Counted from the first letter of the stretch, positions 23,390-36,129 are shown. The stretch is DNA of 64,000 bases from Axinella damicornis (GCA_963931865.1 OZ007505.1:4968824-5032823), one strand, 5' to 3'. Program-made: numbers and translations. The notes: generated by a model not told the origin, from the letters alone.

Positions 23390-26300
23390 CTAAGCGTCTT
23401 CCTGTTCGTAGTGCTGCTCCACTCTCTCCAGCAGGCTTAACACTTCCTCCACGTCAACAGAGCCAGAGACTGGAAACAACTCGCTATCATGTAAACGTGC
23501 GAGAGCGAATTTCAATCTAATAAGGCATCCCATGACCCGGTCCAACGTGGTCTCATGAAACGAAAGGTCTGACCATCTTGCTGAAGCACAAATGCTAACA
23601 GAATCCGCAGAACTCCTACTGTCAATTTCGTCCTCCTCAATGGTCAAAGTTTCCTTCAATTTCTTTACTGGTTGATGTTCACATTGTGATCCAGTTCGCC
23701 TTCTGTTTGCGAGCACAGCAACTTCAGTACTGGCATCCTTTGAACTACCTACCATTGCCTTGTCTTTGTCATCAAAATCTGTCCCTTCAAGGACCTTTTG
23801 ACTGTCAATTCTCTCCTTGGGATCCTGCTGACTACTGACTCTCCCTTCAGTCATGTCTCTGTTTGGTATAATACAACTTCCTGCACTGTCCAACTCATCG
23901 CTATAGCTACCTTCACAGTCTAGCTCAACTGAAGAGTTGTGACGCTCATCGCAGGCAGACTGTAATCCATTCCAGTCCTTTTGGAGTATTTGGAGATATC
24001 TCTGAAAAACCTCTGGAAATCTGGTTTCTGCTGATATCAAAAAGTCCAAAAGTATGGAGTGATCAAATGAAATGCTTGCGAGGAACTCAAAAAACAGAGC
24101 GTGGATGTTGCACACTTTCAAACAGTTGCGTAAGATCTGGGAAATGGGTGTGGCCTTCTCACTCCTAAAAACAAAGCACAACAGTTTCAAACACACGAAA
24201 GAAAGTCCAAGGCAATACACACAGTATAGTTTAAGACTGGGTTTTTACCAAACATTTCTATATAGTTTCTACATGTACCCACCCGGGAAGAATAGTACCT
24301 CAACTCTTTTGACAGCACCAAAATGAGCCCTTGATTGGTTTAGGTGACTGCTGTTGTTACAGACCCATCACTGCTCTACAACTTGACTTCTTGATGCGAG
24401 AGTTCAGTAAATGGAGTCAAAATGGGTGTTGACAGTTACAGTACAGTGACCAACCCTTCGCAGTATTCAAAGAACTAGCTGTCCTAATTTACAAGATTAT
24501 TTTTATGCCCAAGATTACAGACTTCACTAAGTCTTTCAGCCCAAGGAAGTCAGTATAATATTACTTTGAGACTGACTTGCCCGTAAAATGTCAGACAGTG
24601 GTGAATCCTGCAGGAAGCTAGCAGCGCCTCAACAACACAGTCATCTTGTTCAAATAGAACTTGGAACAGCATACTTCTTATCAGCGGAACAGCATCTTCA
24701 TCTGACGGACGAGCAGCAACAGAGGAGGTGGTAGAGTGTATCAACGGCTGCATCAGTTGCAACAGCTCCTCCAGGAAATGCAGTGCACCTCCTGTGAAAA
24801 ATGTTACACAAACAGTTCATTAAACAGGCTCAGAATTGGCAAAGCTTCACCCACAAAATGGCTTACCTTGTTCCTCCATCACAGATGCTGCATACTTTAG
24901 CACAAAGAGCACCAACTTCCTCACAGCAGTGTTGATAAGAGTGGCTTCAAATTCACCCTGGATACAGGAGAAATTTTGCCGGCTTCTTCCAGCTATGACA
25001 CCTACATTCTTAAGTCCAGTCAGTTGCATCCACGAGTGAAGAACTTCAGTAAGAAGCCTGCACTGCAAAATATCAGGTAAGCAAGGCCTAACATGCATTA
25101 CCACTCCAAACAAGAGAGGAGGTAGCTCTGTAACTTTCAAAAGAATATCCAGCAGCCTTCTGAAGACGTAGACTGAACTGCAGGACTGCATAAGTGACGC
25201 TAACTTGGGAACACAACGAATTGCATTCATTTGGCAAGAAACGAGTAGCTGGTTATATTGAGTGGGGCAGGTTTTTGTCTCAGAAGTAGAACTGGAAGCA
25301 GAAATGTGTGCTTGAGATGTACCATTGTCCTCATGAAGCTCAGATCCTTGTGCTTCACTCTCCACAGATGGAATATCATAAGATTTATGCCTAAGCGCTT
25401 CCACCACCAAAGATAAGAATTCACCAAGAGATAGTTGGAGTTGAATACTGGTTAGATCCCGTTGCTCACTTGGTCTCATTGCCTCCAAAAACACATGGAG
25501 GATTTTCTCCCACCAAGATTGCAGGGTAACAAAGCACAATTGCTTCTGTTGATCTACATGAGAAAACGAGATAGTGTAAACTGTATTGGAGATGCTCGTG
25601 TATAGGCTTGACCCCATTCATGAGCATGTTACTATGAAGCACATACCAATTGAGGTCAAGGTCGTTGAAGTTGTGCTACCATTGGATTTCTTCCTAAGCA
25701 ACTTTAGAACTTCACTGAAGATCTGCAAACCATAAACTGCAACTGCATGTAAGCAGGGGGAGAATGGCATCATCTTGAGAAAGACAAACATATATTTTGT
25801 ATACTTACCATGGGTAAACACTGACTTGGTATTAATCCTCTGTAACAGTAGGTCTAGCCACTCTGCCTATAGAGGAAAGAATCAAATTGGGTGACCAACA
25901 ATGGAAATTAGACTACAGTATGATTATCTTACATCTCTGCTAAATGGACAAAGCCTCACTGAGAGGTATCGTATTGTAGGCACAGCACACACAACATAGT
26001 TGGTGGTTAGATGCACTCAATGACTTACTTTCATCTGTGATGAACTAAAGATGACAGAGAGGGTTTTGGAAGTACAAAAACTGATGAGTTGGTCATCACT
26101 GTTCAGCAGCTGGCATACCTGCAAAAAGGGATAAATTTGTGTAGGTTAGTCAGGGAGCACCGTTGTACATACAATCTATACAAGAGATTGCTCAATCTAA
26201 AGCCAAGGAAGTGATTTCAGATAGTACAGAATGTTGTACAAATAGGGGAGGGACAGTAGGGTAATTCCAGGCACTTCACGGTCTCGCATTCGCTCCTTTT

Positions 26301-26816
26301 AGCTGAATTTCGGTAAGTATGCACACACAAGCATATACCCTACCTTCGAACTTTCTGATGGCATACAGCTGGGAAATCCCCTCCCTTACCTTATCCCTTT
26401 AGCTTCCTTCGAGCATGACTTACGAGGGTGGGCACAAATTCAGTGGTGTTGTTGAGCTCTCTACAGACTTCAGTGTTGAACCGGAGTTGTTCTTGTTGAG
26501 AGGAGCTGCATGATGAATTGCTTACAGGGCGCTTAGCTAGTGGTGTTTGGAGCTCAGCAAAAAGTCTCCTACAGATGGACAGCTGCAAAAGCGATGCATC
26601 TCTCTCTGAGTTCTGCAGAAGCATTATGCAACAATGATGAGTTTTACAAATGATTTGTTCCACTGCATGCATAAGGAACAATACAAAGAGGGTAAGTTGA
26701 TGTGAAGCACCATCCATGCCGACCTTTTCCAAGAGGACACGTGCTGTCTCTGATGGGGTCAGGGCTAAGCTTTGTCCACTAAAAAGGCTGCCGTAAACTT
26801 CTGCGAGACGAGGCAT
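23390..26816 (-). CDS. LINS1: protein Lines homologue (LINS1-like)
   Basis: There are seven exons: 26424-26816, 26029-26118, 25809-25866, 25647-25736, 24867-25553, 24581-24791 and 23390-24164. They sum to 2,304 nt, or 767 residues, close to human LINS1 (about 757). The body is a helical repeat-like protein without catalytic motifs. The C-terminal part has SILLDFLISAETRFPEVF..YLQILQKDW and, at the end, CLIRLKFALARLHDSELFP, both hallmarks of the Lines C-terminal domain. Drosophila lines is a nuclear and cytoplasmic regulator linked to Wnt and segment patterning. The animal role is otherwise poorly known. The exon 6 donor appears to be GC (gg|GCAAGT), because the nearby GT sites break the frame. 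Exon 1 is head-to-head with DDX46. Confidence 0.85.
26225..26405. repeat. dispersed repeat in Lines intron 1, related to 33365-33640
   Basis: Shared blocks with 33365-33640, in the same order, include ggcacttca, ctcgcattcgctcc, ggtaagt.tgc, accttc.aactttc and gggaaatcccctcc.ttacctta. It lies 20 bases from the exon 1 donor. Confidence 0.55.
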
Positions 26817-27864
26817 ACTGCAGCACAGAGATTGGCCTTTGTGATGCCACGTGGGTGTGGCTGTAGTTCTAACTAAAGCGCATCACAATTTACTGTGTAA
26901 CCCTTTTCGCGCGGAATTTGAAACGTGTACTCAACGTTGATCGTTGAATTGAATTATGAACGAGTGATCATCACTCTCATGTCTGCACTTTAGCTAAAGT
27001 GAGGGTCGCGAAACTGTGAGTTTGAAGCAAGTAAGTGTTACTAAGCTAAGCCATTTCCTAGTTAGTAGACTGGGTTCTTGTCTGCTGGTACATACGGGTA
27101 TGTGTGTGAGTTTGTTGTGTCTGTGATGGTGGTGGGGATCTGAAGAGCAAGGGGAGGTCACTCCAATAAACACCACAGTCACAGCTGTGACCGCACTCGG
27201 TCAACCCGTATACTAAGGAAGGGGTGGAGTCACTACGCATTCTTCCATATATTATCGCAAAGTCAACGGTCAAAGTGTGTCAAGCCCCCCCCCCCCCCCC
27301 CCCACCCTCCGGATTTTTATGTCAAGATAACAATGGTTCTTTGTGGTCTGGGAAGGAGTATGATGCTTGAGTCAATATCAATCTAGTTTGGTGGGCAGGG
27401 ACCCTCCACTTCGTAGCTGATCCACTGTTGAACATTTATGACTTGGGCTAGTAAGGGGGGACTGGTTATAGTGTCATGGATGGCGTGAGGGAGGACCATA
27501 CAGTGTGCCGCGTAGGGCCCAGGTGACCAATTATTGACAGTCCGAGGGGACCGCTTTTTGGGCGACCACTTATACCATATGGTGTGACAGGTTTGTTGTA
27601 GCAGTCGTCAGTACGATGCAGGAGTTGCGTGTTACATGTATGCCTACAAGGGTATGCTGTAGTTCACCTCCTAGCCTCGTTCCCAGGCCACCTGGGAACG
27701 AGGCTATTCACCTCAAATGAACTAGCCATGACCTTCATCTGCTAGCTGCAGGCCGTTTGTACTACTGCTTGCTACTGGCTAGTGAGCTACTTTGATGTGA
27801 CTAATATGGTCATTAAAACCTACTCTGCCTACCTTGTGCAGACCACACCCACCCTGTATGCAAT
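26817..27864. promoter_or_regulatory. divergent intergenic region, Lines/DDX46
   Basis: About 1.05 kb between the start codons of Lines (minus) and DDX46 (plus). It includes a poly-C run at about 27286-27303 and a 35-bp family A element at 27672-27706. No other coding sequence is supported. Confidence 0.5.
27672..27706. mobile_element. minimal family A foldback, 35 bp
   Basis: TAGCCTCGTTCCCAGG is followed almost at once by its complement CCTGGGAACGAGGCTA, with only three bases between. The flanks TTCACCTCC and TTCACCTCA agree in 8 of 9 positions, as expected for a 9-bp duplication. Confidence 0.8.
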
Positions 27865-30800
27865 ATGCCCAAGGAGCGGCACTACCGACGACATCGTGAG
27901 GATAATTACTCAGACTCCTCCAGCTCTAATGAGGAGAGCCCAAGGAGAAGGAGGGAGAGGAAGCGCAAGGAGAGGAGACAACGGTCACGATCGAGGAGCT
28001 TGGAAAGGTGAGAAGAGGAGGTAGAGGTGGGTGGAGTGAGGGGAGGGGGGGGGGGGGGGGGGGGGGGGCAGTATGCACATGACCTGTCCCTCAAGATGCT
28101 CCAATGAATTCCTATGTGAAAGCCTGGGTAACCAACTACAGCTTTGATGAAGTTTCTTGGATAGGGCTAAGTGTACCCTGAAGGAGAAACTTTTAGGGCT
28201 AGGTGGAATCTGGGACCTCTAGGTCCACAGTCCAGCACTTTAACCACTTGGTCCGTGTTCCTGCGTTCTGGCTTTCACAGTCACCCTGCCAAGGATACAA
28301 AAAGGCAGCTGGCTAATGAGCTTTGTTTGAGTTGGATATACCACACCTACTTGGAGGATATATTCACCCAGAATTACTAAGTCCGCAGCACTTCAATCAA
28401 ACCATTTAGCAGGAGATTTATCTCACTTGTCTTTTATAGATTTGTGGGTGAGTGCATGCATTTGTCTTTGGTGCTTGTGGATATTATTTCAACCTCCTTT
28501 GACCCGTACAGGCATCATGGTCAGTCGAGGTCTCGTGAGCAATCATCACGACGAGAGAGGGAGAGAGACAGAGAGAGGAGGAAAAGGAGGAGGAGGTCTT
28601 ATAGCCGCAGCAGGTCCAGGTTAGCAATTCTTTTGTTGTGGGGGAAAAGGGAAGGAGCTTGTCGGGAATCATCAAATGCTGCTCAAATGTGGCAGTTCAC
28701 AATAGTTTGCCAACTCGTGTATGGGGGGACATCCTAAGAGGAAACGGAAGAGTTCCACCTAGCTTGCTTCCCTTCTCCCTTGCCAGCAACAGGGTTGACT
28801 GATACATGTATATTATCGCACGAGTGGGAGGGCAGTACAGGAGAATATTCGGTTCATGCTGGCAGTATTGACCTGACCGCAGGGAGTGCCATTACAGAAG
28901 CTGAGAACTGAATATTGTCCGGTGCTGCCCAGCCTATGGATATACATGTACGACTCACTTGTCGTCCAGCTCCAGCTTCTTTGATCAACAGGCATGGCGG
29001 TACTTTGGGGTCGAAATGGTGTCGTCAGACCTTCTGAGGAGTCAGGCTTCAGTTTTATGACTCTGAGGCCCTCTGTTGCAGGTCCACTTACAGTTGTATC
29101 CATTGGCTTGAGCAGAAAAACAGCAGCTACCATTAATACAGTGGCGTCTTTGGTTTCTATGACTCTACCCAATCAGCAATGCCTATTACGGTCATGTGAA
29201 GAGCTGAACCGATTCGGCAAAATGCTGAACGGATACAGCAGTTCAGCGACACGAAATGTATCCAGTCAGACTGCGTGGGTTTTCTGTTCAGGTTTAGTTT
29301 GTTGTATAGTAATGCAGTGTATGCCCAAACTCTCTCCTTTATAAGTTCCACTTTGTGTGTACTTATAGGTCTAGAAGCCCTGACAGAAGAAAGGAAAAGA
29401 AATCGAGAACTGACAAAGAGAAAGCTCGAGATTCGAAGTCTGAAAGCAAGACTTCAAAGGATGGTACTCCACAGCCCTCAACCGAAAAGCAGAATGGCGA
29501 TACAGAAGCAGCAGACAGTAGTAAATCGAGTGAAAAGCAAGTGTCTGTCTCGAGTACTTCAAGTGATAGCAAGGCTGGGAAGGGTGGTGCGAAACAAGAG
29601 GGGGGTGTTGGTGACAAAAAAGAATCAGAAACAAGCATCGAAGCTGTTAAAGCAGAGCAGATGAAAATTGAAGAGGAGATGAAAAAGCGTCGTGAGAGAC
29701 TAGAAGCATGGCGTCAGCAGCGAATCAAAGAGGAGGAGGAAACCAAGGAGAGGATGGAGGAGGAGAGGCCAAAGGGGTGGAGTTTAGAAGACGAGGAAGA
29801 GGACGATGAAGAGGACGACGATGGGGAAGCCGAGAGTGCAGAGGAGGACAAAGATGAGGAACAAGTGGATGACGTTGATCCGTTGGATGCGTTCATGATG
29901 GGCGTCAATGAAGAGGTGAAACAGATCAAACATGCCTCACAGAAGAAGGCAGGAGGGACGCCGCTTTCGACAGGAAAGTCAGGGGGAGCAATGGTGATTA
30001 CAGTGACACGTGTGAAATCTGGGGGAGGCAGGGAAAAGAGTGGCAAGAAGGGGGAGTTGATGCAGAATGACCAGGATGCAATGGAGTATTCGGAGGAAGA
30101 GGAAGGGGACAGTGAATTGGCTACGGCCCTCCTCAGTATTGCAAAGAAAAACAAGAAGAAAGATCTTCCAGTCGTAGACCACAAGTCAGTCGAGTACATG
30201 CCATTTCGGAAGGCATTCTACGTTGAAGTGCCCGAGCTTGCTCGAATGAAGCCAGCGGAGGTTGCTACTTACCGTGTTGAGCTGGAGAATATCAAAGTGA
30301 AAGGTAAGGACTGTCCAAAGCCGATGAAAACGTTCGCACAGTGTGGCCTCAGCTCCAAAATCCTTGATGTTATGAAGAAGAGTAACTATGAAAAGCCCAC
30401 CCCCATCCAGGCCCAGGCCATTCCAGCCATCATGTCTGGTCGAGACTGCATCGGAATCGCCAAAACAGGTAGTGGGAAAACACTGGCCTTTCTCCTGCCA
30501 TTGTTTCGCCATGTTGTCGACCAACCCCCTCTGGATTACGAAGATGGTCCAATAGCTTTGATCTTGACCCCTACAAGGGAGCTGGCAATCCAGATCTACA
30601 ATGAGTGTAAGAAGTTCTGCAAGCAGCTGAAGGTGAAGCCGGTGTGTGTGTATGGAGGTACAGGCATCAGTGATCAGATAGCTGACCTCAGACGGGGTAC
30701 GGAGATCGTGGTGTGCACTCCCGGAAGGATGATTGACATGCTCTCAGTCAACAGTGGCCGGGTTACCAACCTTCGTCGTGTCACGTATGTTGTCCTAGAC

Positions 30801-32384
30801 GAGGCTGATAGAATGTTTGATATGGGGTTTGAACCACAGGTGATGAAAATCGTTGGCAATGTTCGGCCAGACAGACAAATGGTGATGTTTTCGGCAACCT
30901 TTCCAAGACAGATGGAAGCTCTTGCTCGAAAAATCCTCAGCAAGCCGATCGAAGTTCAGGTTGGGGGAAGGAGTGTTGTTTGCAAAGATGTAGAGCAGTC
31001 TGTCATAGTTATTGAAGACCATCAGAAGTACTTCAAGCTGTTGGAGCTCTTGGGTATCTACCAGGAGAAGGGGAATGTACTCGTCTTTGTCGAGAAGCAG
31101 GAATCAGCAGATGTGCTTATTCGAGATCTGATGCGGTCCAGTTATTCCTGCATGGCTCTGCACGGGGGGATGGATCAGTCCGATCGCGATTCAACCATTG
31201 CTGACTTCAAAAATGGGGCTTTGAGGTTGTTAGTGGCTACGTCAGTTGCTGCTCGAGGCCTAGATGTCAAGCAACTGATTCTGGTAGTCAATTATGATTG
31301 CCCCAACCACTACGAAGATTACGTTCACCGATGTGGGAGGACTGGCAGGGCTGGTAACAAAGGCAACGCTTACACGTTCATAACTCCAGAACAGAACCGC
31401 TACGCTGGTGAAATCATCAAAGCATTGGAGCTTTCCGGAGCTGATGTCCCCTCTGAGCTTGAAGAAATGTGGAAGACGTACACAGATAAGCTCAAAGCTG
31501 AAGGCAAGCTGAAGACGCACAAGAAAAGAGCGATCGGGTTCACTGGCAAAGGCTACAAATTTGATGCTGCAGAAGCAGCGAAAGACACCGAGGCAAAACT
31601 GAAGCAAAAGTCAAATCTTGGACTTGCCGACTCGGATGATGAAGATCAATTTGCACTTCTCACAATGGACAAGAAGTTGGACCAACTGTTCAGTGGCAAA
31701 GCAAAGTCCAAGGACACCACCAAACCAGCCCTGCTGCCCACTCCAAATATACCACCACTAAACGTTGATGCCTCTAAATCATTAGCTGTTGCCAGTGCCA
31801 TAGCTGGAAGGATCATGATGTCCAAGAACATTGTTATTGGTGGGGGGTCGAGTACGGCCACTCAGGAGGCTGCAAGCTCTGTGTTGAAAGGTGGTGAGGT
31901 TGAGATCAAAGGAGCAGTGTTGGCATCCCAAATCGCAGCTTCGATTAATGCTAAAGTTGGTGCAGGACCTGCGAACGTGGCAGACACTTACCTCCCAGTT
32001 GGGACCATCATTCAGGGAAAAGGTGTCGGTGAAGACGTGAAAGTTGGTGAAGATCAATTGGGTTTCACGAGGTTTGACGAAGAGATCGAAATAAATGGTT
32101 TTCCACAGCAGATTCGGTTTCGTATCACGACTCGAGAAGTTCTTGATGATATTGGGGAATACTCGGAAGCATACATTACAGTTCGTGGGCTTTATATTCC
32201 AGAAAATCGCAAGCCGAAGGAAGGAGAAAAAAGGCTCTATCTATCAATTGAGGCAAAGTCGGATAGGGCGATTCAGCTTGCTAAACAGGAAATCAAGCGT
32301 GTTATCAAGGAGGAGGCACAGCGCATGGCATCACGTGTGCACACACACCCCCAGAAACCAACTGGAAGATACTCCGTGTTATAA
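27865..32384 (+). CDS. DDX46: DEAD-box RNA helicase DDX46/PRP5
   Basis: There are three exons, 27865-28007, 28512-28619 and 29369-32384, giving 3,267 nt or 1,088 residues (human DDX46 has 1,031). The first two exons encode an Arg/Ser-rich N-terminus starting MPKERHYRRHRED. A charged acidic linker follows. The helicase core has GIAKTGSGKT (Walker A, about 449), PTRELAIQI, LDEADRMFD (DEAD, about 561), FSATF (about 592), ARGLDVKQL and HRCGRTGRAG (about 737). The C-terminus keeps the KH-like PRP5 tail (VRGLYIPENRKP). PRP5 remodels U2 snRNP for branch-site binding during prespliceosome assembly in the nucleus. The third exon is unusually long. Poly-G at 28045-28069 lies in intron 1. Confidence 0.96.
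28045..28069. repeat. poly-G run in DDX46 intron 1
   Basis: About 25 consecutive G, starting 38 bases after the donor. Confidence 0.9.
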
Positions 32385-33364
32385 AGTAGTATATTTCTGT
32401 GTAGTGTAATAATTCCACTTTCACTTTTCTGCACTTCATTGTTGTCTGTATATCAGTGCTGCTCATTCTCTATAATCACATGTATTCAAACTTCCTGTCA
32501 CGTGGTGAGTAAATAAGCTGCATGCTGATGAGGCTGTTTTGTATGTTCGAGGGTGTAGCATATGCAGCACTGTGAGCATAAATGTAAGTTTGGCTGGCAT
32601 ACGTAGGTACTTCCATTGTGTGCAGTCGTATTGACATGTTAAAACGTAGATGTCGGGTTTCGCGCACGGAAGGAGGAGAGGGGGGCTGCAGCCAGAGATA
32701 AATGGAGTCCATTTATAAGGGGTGCAGCCCCCCCCCCCAGTATGCAGCATAGATGATAATATAATCTCTGTTTAAATTCATCTATATATGGCCCTGCAGC
32801 CCATGCAAGAGGCTGGCCTGTGAGACTAGCTCAAGCACAATAGTGCTAATTAGCATAATTTACAAATATACGTTGCATCATTTCCGAAGTGTAACGGAAC
32901 ACCCAAGCCCGAGGGATTTCTAGCAACGACTAACTAGCTGTTGGATACAAGTTACCAACGGTACATATACACCACCTAGTGCTCTAACTTCAAACCTGCT
33001 GTACCGCTGCTCAATCACTACTAAATTGCTACAATTTTATTTCAGAACACCCCACTGCCATTGCAAAGGCACAGTAGAGGGCTATAACTGATATGCTGTA
33101 GACTAGCTTAGTACCTACTGAGTTTATTTTAGCCTGAAACTACGAAGCTAGTTTAGTGGTCAAGCTACATCAAATTATCGTTGCGGTTGATTCACGCATT
33201 TATGACTGCGCTTACGTACAGTTATGCAAAAACAATCGTCGTCGCCCGGACAGTCAGAGTTTTGGCAGTCCCTGGAGCATCCAGCTGTTGGCAACGTCTA
33301 TTAACTACTCCAGTCAGGAGATGATTTGTATTTCAAAAATAGTGGGTGTTCCGAATTCCCCCCA
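32385..33364. other. intergenic, no gene seen
   Basis: The DDX46 3' flank. A near-inverted pair gggggctgcagcc / ggggtgcagcccccccccc lies at 32679-32739. No exon is supported. Confidence 0.5.
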
Positions 33365-33640
33365 TTCCGAAATACCCGCATTTTCCTTAAGGTAAAGGAA
33401 GGGATTTCCGGGCAGTATTATAATTCCAGTCACGGCACTTCATATGCCCTCGCATTCGCTCCATTAGCAGTTCTTCCAAATTATGGTAAGTGCGCATGCA
33501 TACCCTATACCTTCAAACTTTCCAACACTGTGCAGTTGTTAGCAAAAACTATTCCTTGAGAGCGAAAGCTGGGGCCAGGTCTGGAAATCCCCTCCGTTAC
33601 CTTAGTAAGGGAAATGCGAGTATTTCGGATCAGGGTGTAA
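33365..33640. mobile_element. inverted-repeat element, about 260 bp
   Basis: Inverted arms of about 45 bp (ccgaaatacccgcattttcc at 33367 and the complement of gggaaatgcgagtatttcgg near 33610) enclose a unique middle. A related copy lacking one arm is at 26225-26405. Confidence 0.6.
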
Positions 33641-34119
33641 GGGAAATGCGGGTATCAATTAATGTGTTCATTGTTGTTCTGGTTTAGACTAAGTCAAGTA
33701 CGAAGAACGGCTCCTTATAAAGGTTAGTGTTAGTTTGTGCTGAGGGGCCGTTCTTCATACTCGATCTGTTTACCCTTTCATGTAAGCAACTGCATAGCTG
33801 TCTTCCATGCAAGTATGTTATTTTTAATTCAGACTGATCTCTCCACAGATTGCTAGAAACATACAAACTCTGTTGTTTTGCCACACTAGCACCATCCATT
33901 GTTTTTACCTCTCAAAAATAGCTGCCTGCATCACATTCACTGAATTTTATGATGTAACTGCATAACCTCAATACCCTAGCTGTACAGGAAATCTAATTAA
34001 CTTGTCGGTATAACTACATGCTCTCAGACCCTTCAGGCAAGGGTCTGTGGGTGAAAATACGTACATAAGTTGTGTGGGAAAAAGTGAACTATGATTCTTT
34101 CCAACAGAGGAGGGCAGAG

Positions 34120-35886
34120 ATGCAGCGATATCACAGAGGCTACGGAGACAAACAATTTGAGAGCCACAGTGAAACCCAACCCTTGCTGCTATCCTCATCT
34201 CGCAGTGCTAGTCTTCAGGCATGTTGTCATCGACAACATCAGCTCTTGTGTGTGAGGTCAAAGTCAGCATTTCTTGTGATGTTATGGAATTTTTGTGTGT
34301 GTGCTGTTTATGGTCCAAAGGTGGTTGCAACTGTGCTGATACTCCTGGAGTATGGAGGTTTGAAAGGCTTGCCCTTCTTTCTGGTGATCGCACTAGCCTC
34401 GTATGCTAGCCTAGCACTTCTGACACTCTTCTACCCCTTAGGTGCGTTCATTGCTGACGTTTATGTTGGTAGGTTCAAAACACTACTGGCCAGCCTCTGG
34501 CTCATTTGGGTTGCGTCACTAGTTACATCAGTTGGTGCAGTGACATTCTACATGGCTAGCACCCAAAGTGATTCCGGTCTGCTTGACGCTATCAAGGTAC
34601 CCTTTATTGTTCTTGGTTCGATATTTGGACTTATGATGGCTGTGGGGCTTGCTGGGTTCAAAGCCAATGTTGTTCAGTTTGGTGCGGACCAGTTGCTGGA
34701 AGCACCGGGGGAGGAACTGAGCTTCTTCATTCACTGGTATGTGTGGTCGGAATATGTGGGAAATGGACTTGCAGAGGTCATCTTCACCTTTTATTCCTGT
34801 TCATCGAAGACAGTGATAGCCTTGATGTCCTTTTTGCCGTTGATAATCACACTTGGACTGATGTGTGTGATTTGTTACAGCTGCTCTGCATACACTTGGT
34901 TCACTACTGTCCCTGAAAATCATAACCCGTACAAAATGGTGCTGCGAATTCTCAACTTCGCTCGAACGCACAGTTCCGTAACACACTATGATGATAAGCC
35001 AGTTAAGAGACTTGACCTGGGGAAACAAAGGTATGGTGGCCCGTATACCACTGAGCAGGTTGAAGACGTGAAAACGTTGCTGCGTATGCTGGGAGTACTC
35101 CTTGCAGCTTGCTCAGTTTTTGTTATAGAAATTCCTGCAGCCTATTCAATCCCGCTTCTTGCCAACCACATTCGACCCAATTCCACTCCCCAGTGCAGTG
35201 CAAATTCAATTTTGCTTGAAACTGGCATCCTCTCGACTGTGGTAATCATTGTAGTGCTGCCCGTCTACATCCGCCTTATCCATCCATACTTTCGCAGACT
35301 CATGCCAGGGATTCTGAAGCGACTTGGAATGGGGATTGCCATCTTTTGGTTGAGTGTTGTGTGCAACTTCACAATTGACACCATTGGCCATGGACTGAAT
35401 CACAATGTGCCCTGCATGTTTCGGATTGACTTCAGCATCTCTACTAATACCTCTGCAGTCCACAACCAGACAACCTTGGGTATAGATACCACCTTCCTTC
35501 TTATACCCAACATACTAAATGGAATTGCATATGCAATCATGACAGTTGCTATGCTTGAGTTTATCTGTGCCCAAAGCCCACACTCCATGAAAGGTCTTCT
35601 AATGGGACTCTTCTTTGCCTTTAGGGGGACTTTTGAATTAGTAGGAGCCGTGTTTGCAATACCTTTTTCGTTTGGTCCTTGGAATCAGTCTTCGTATCCC
35701 ACATTCCCGAGTTGCGGTTTCTACTATTACCTTCTGAACATTGTGTTCGGTGTTGTTGGGTTAGTGTCCTACATTGTGACTGCCAGAAGGTATACTTATC
35801 GGCAGAGAGAGGATCTCTCAACTGATCGGATTTATGTGGAAGAATACTTCACACATTCAAAAGAAATGCGTGACTCAAGCAGTTAG
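34120..35886 (+). CDS. POT/SLC15-like peptide transporter family protein
   Basis: One long exon. An acceptor-like ttctttccaacag just before suggests an upstream leader exon, so I choose the ATG at 34120 (588 residues). The frame is open from an ATG at 34072. It is hydrophobic with about 12 membrane segments. Family signatures are YPLGAFIADVYVGRFKTLLA (the POT GADxxLGRYKTI motif) and GFKANVVQFGADQL. A [DE]xxLL-type acidic dileucine (ETQPLL) near the N-terminus hints at endosomal or lysosomal sorting, as in SLC15A3/A4. The oddity is that the ExxER proton-coupling motif expected in the first membrane segment is missing (sequence RSKSAFLVMLWNF). It is a divergent transporter and the substrate is unknown. 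Confidence 0.85.
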   Translation: MQRYHRGYGDKQFESHSETQPLLLSSSRSASLQACCHRQHQLLCVRSKSAFLVMLWNFCVCAVYGPKVVATVLILLEYGGLKGLPFFLVIALASYASLALLTLFYPLGAFIADVYVGRFKTLLASLWLIWVASLVTSVGAVTFYMASTQSDSGLLDAIKVPFIVLGSIFGLMMAVGLAGFKANVVQFGADQLLEAPGEELSFFIHWYVWSEYVGNGLAEVIFTFYSCSSKTVIALMSFLPLIITLGLMCVICYSCSAYTWFTTVPENHNPYKMVLRILNFARTHSSVTHYDDKPVKRLDLGKQRYGGPYTTEQVEDVKTLLRMLGVLLAACSVFVIEIPAAYSIPLLANHIRPNSTPQCSANSILLETGILSTVVIIVVLPVYIRLIHPYFRRLMPGILKRLGMGIAIFWLSVVCNFTIDTIGHGLNHNVPCMFRIDFSISTNTSAVHNQTTLGIDTTFLLIPNILNGIAYAIMTVAMLEFICAQSPHSMKGLLMGLFFAFRGTFELVGAVFAIPFSFGPWNQSSYPTFPSCGFYYYLLNIVFGVVGLVSYIVTARRYTYRQREDLSTDRIYVEEYFTHSKEMRDSSS

Positions 35887-36013
35887 AATTTTTTTATTTG
35901 ACCAGAGAATATAATTTTGTGTGTGCAAGGTACATTTGAACATTAATTTTGTGTATGTTTGTACTAACAAGTATATATGCGAGAATGAATATTAATACAG
36001 TTATACATGTACC

Positions 36014-36053
36014 TAGCCTTGTACCCGGCGGGGCCTGCATGGGTACGAGGCTA
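36014..36053. mobile_element. family A minimal foldback, 40 bp
   Basis: The ends TAGCCTTGTACCCGG and GGGTACGAGGCTA face each other. The flanks ACATGTACC and ACATGTAAG agree in 7 of 9 positions. Confidence 0.65.
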
Positions 36054-36094
36054 ACATGTAAGAGCCTAATGAAAATTTGTTGAGTGTAGTACTG

Positions 36095-36129
<35 letters not shown>

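Noticed and set aside
24565..24580. GTAATA or GTCAGT as the Lines exon 6 donor
   Set aside because: Both leave exon 7 out of frame; the GC donor at 24580 fits.
29714..30199. 161-codon minus frame
   Set aside because: Serine-rich antisense shadow of the acidic region of DDX46.
34390..34415. ctagcctcgtatgctagcc as a family A end
   Set aside because: It encodes conserved transporter sequence, lacks the rest of the end and has no partner.
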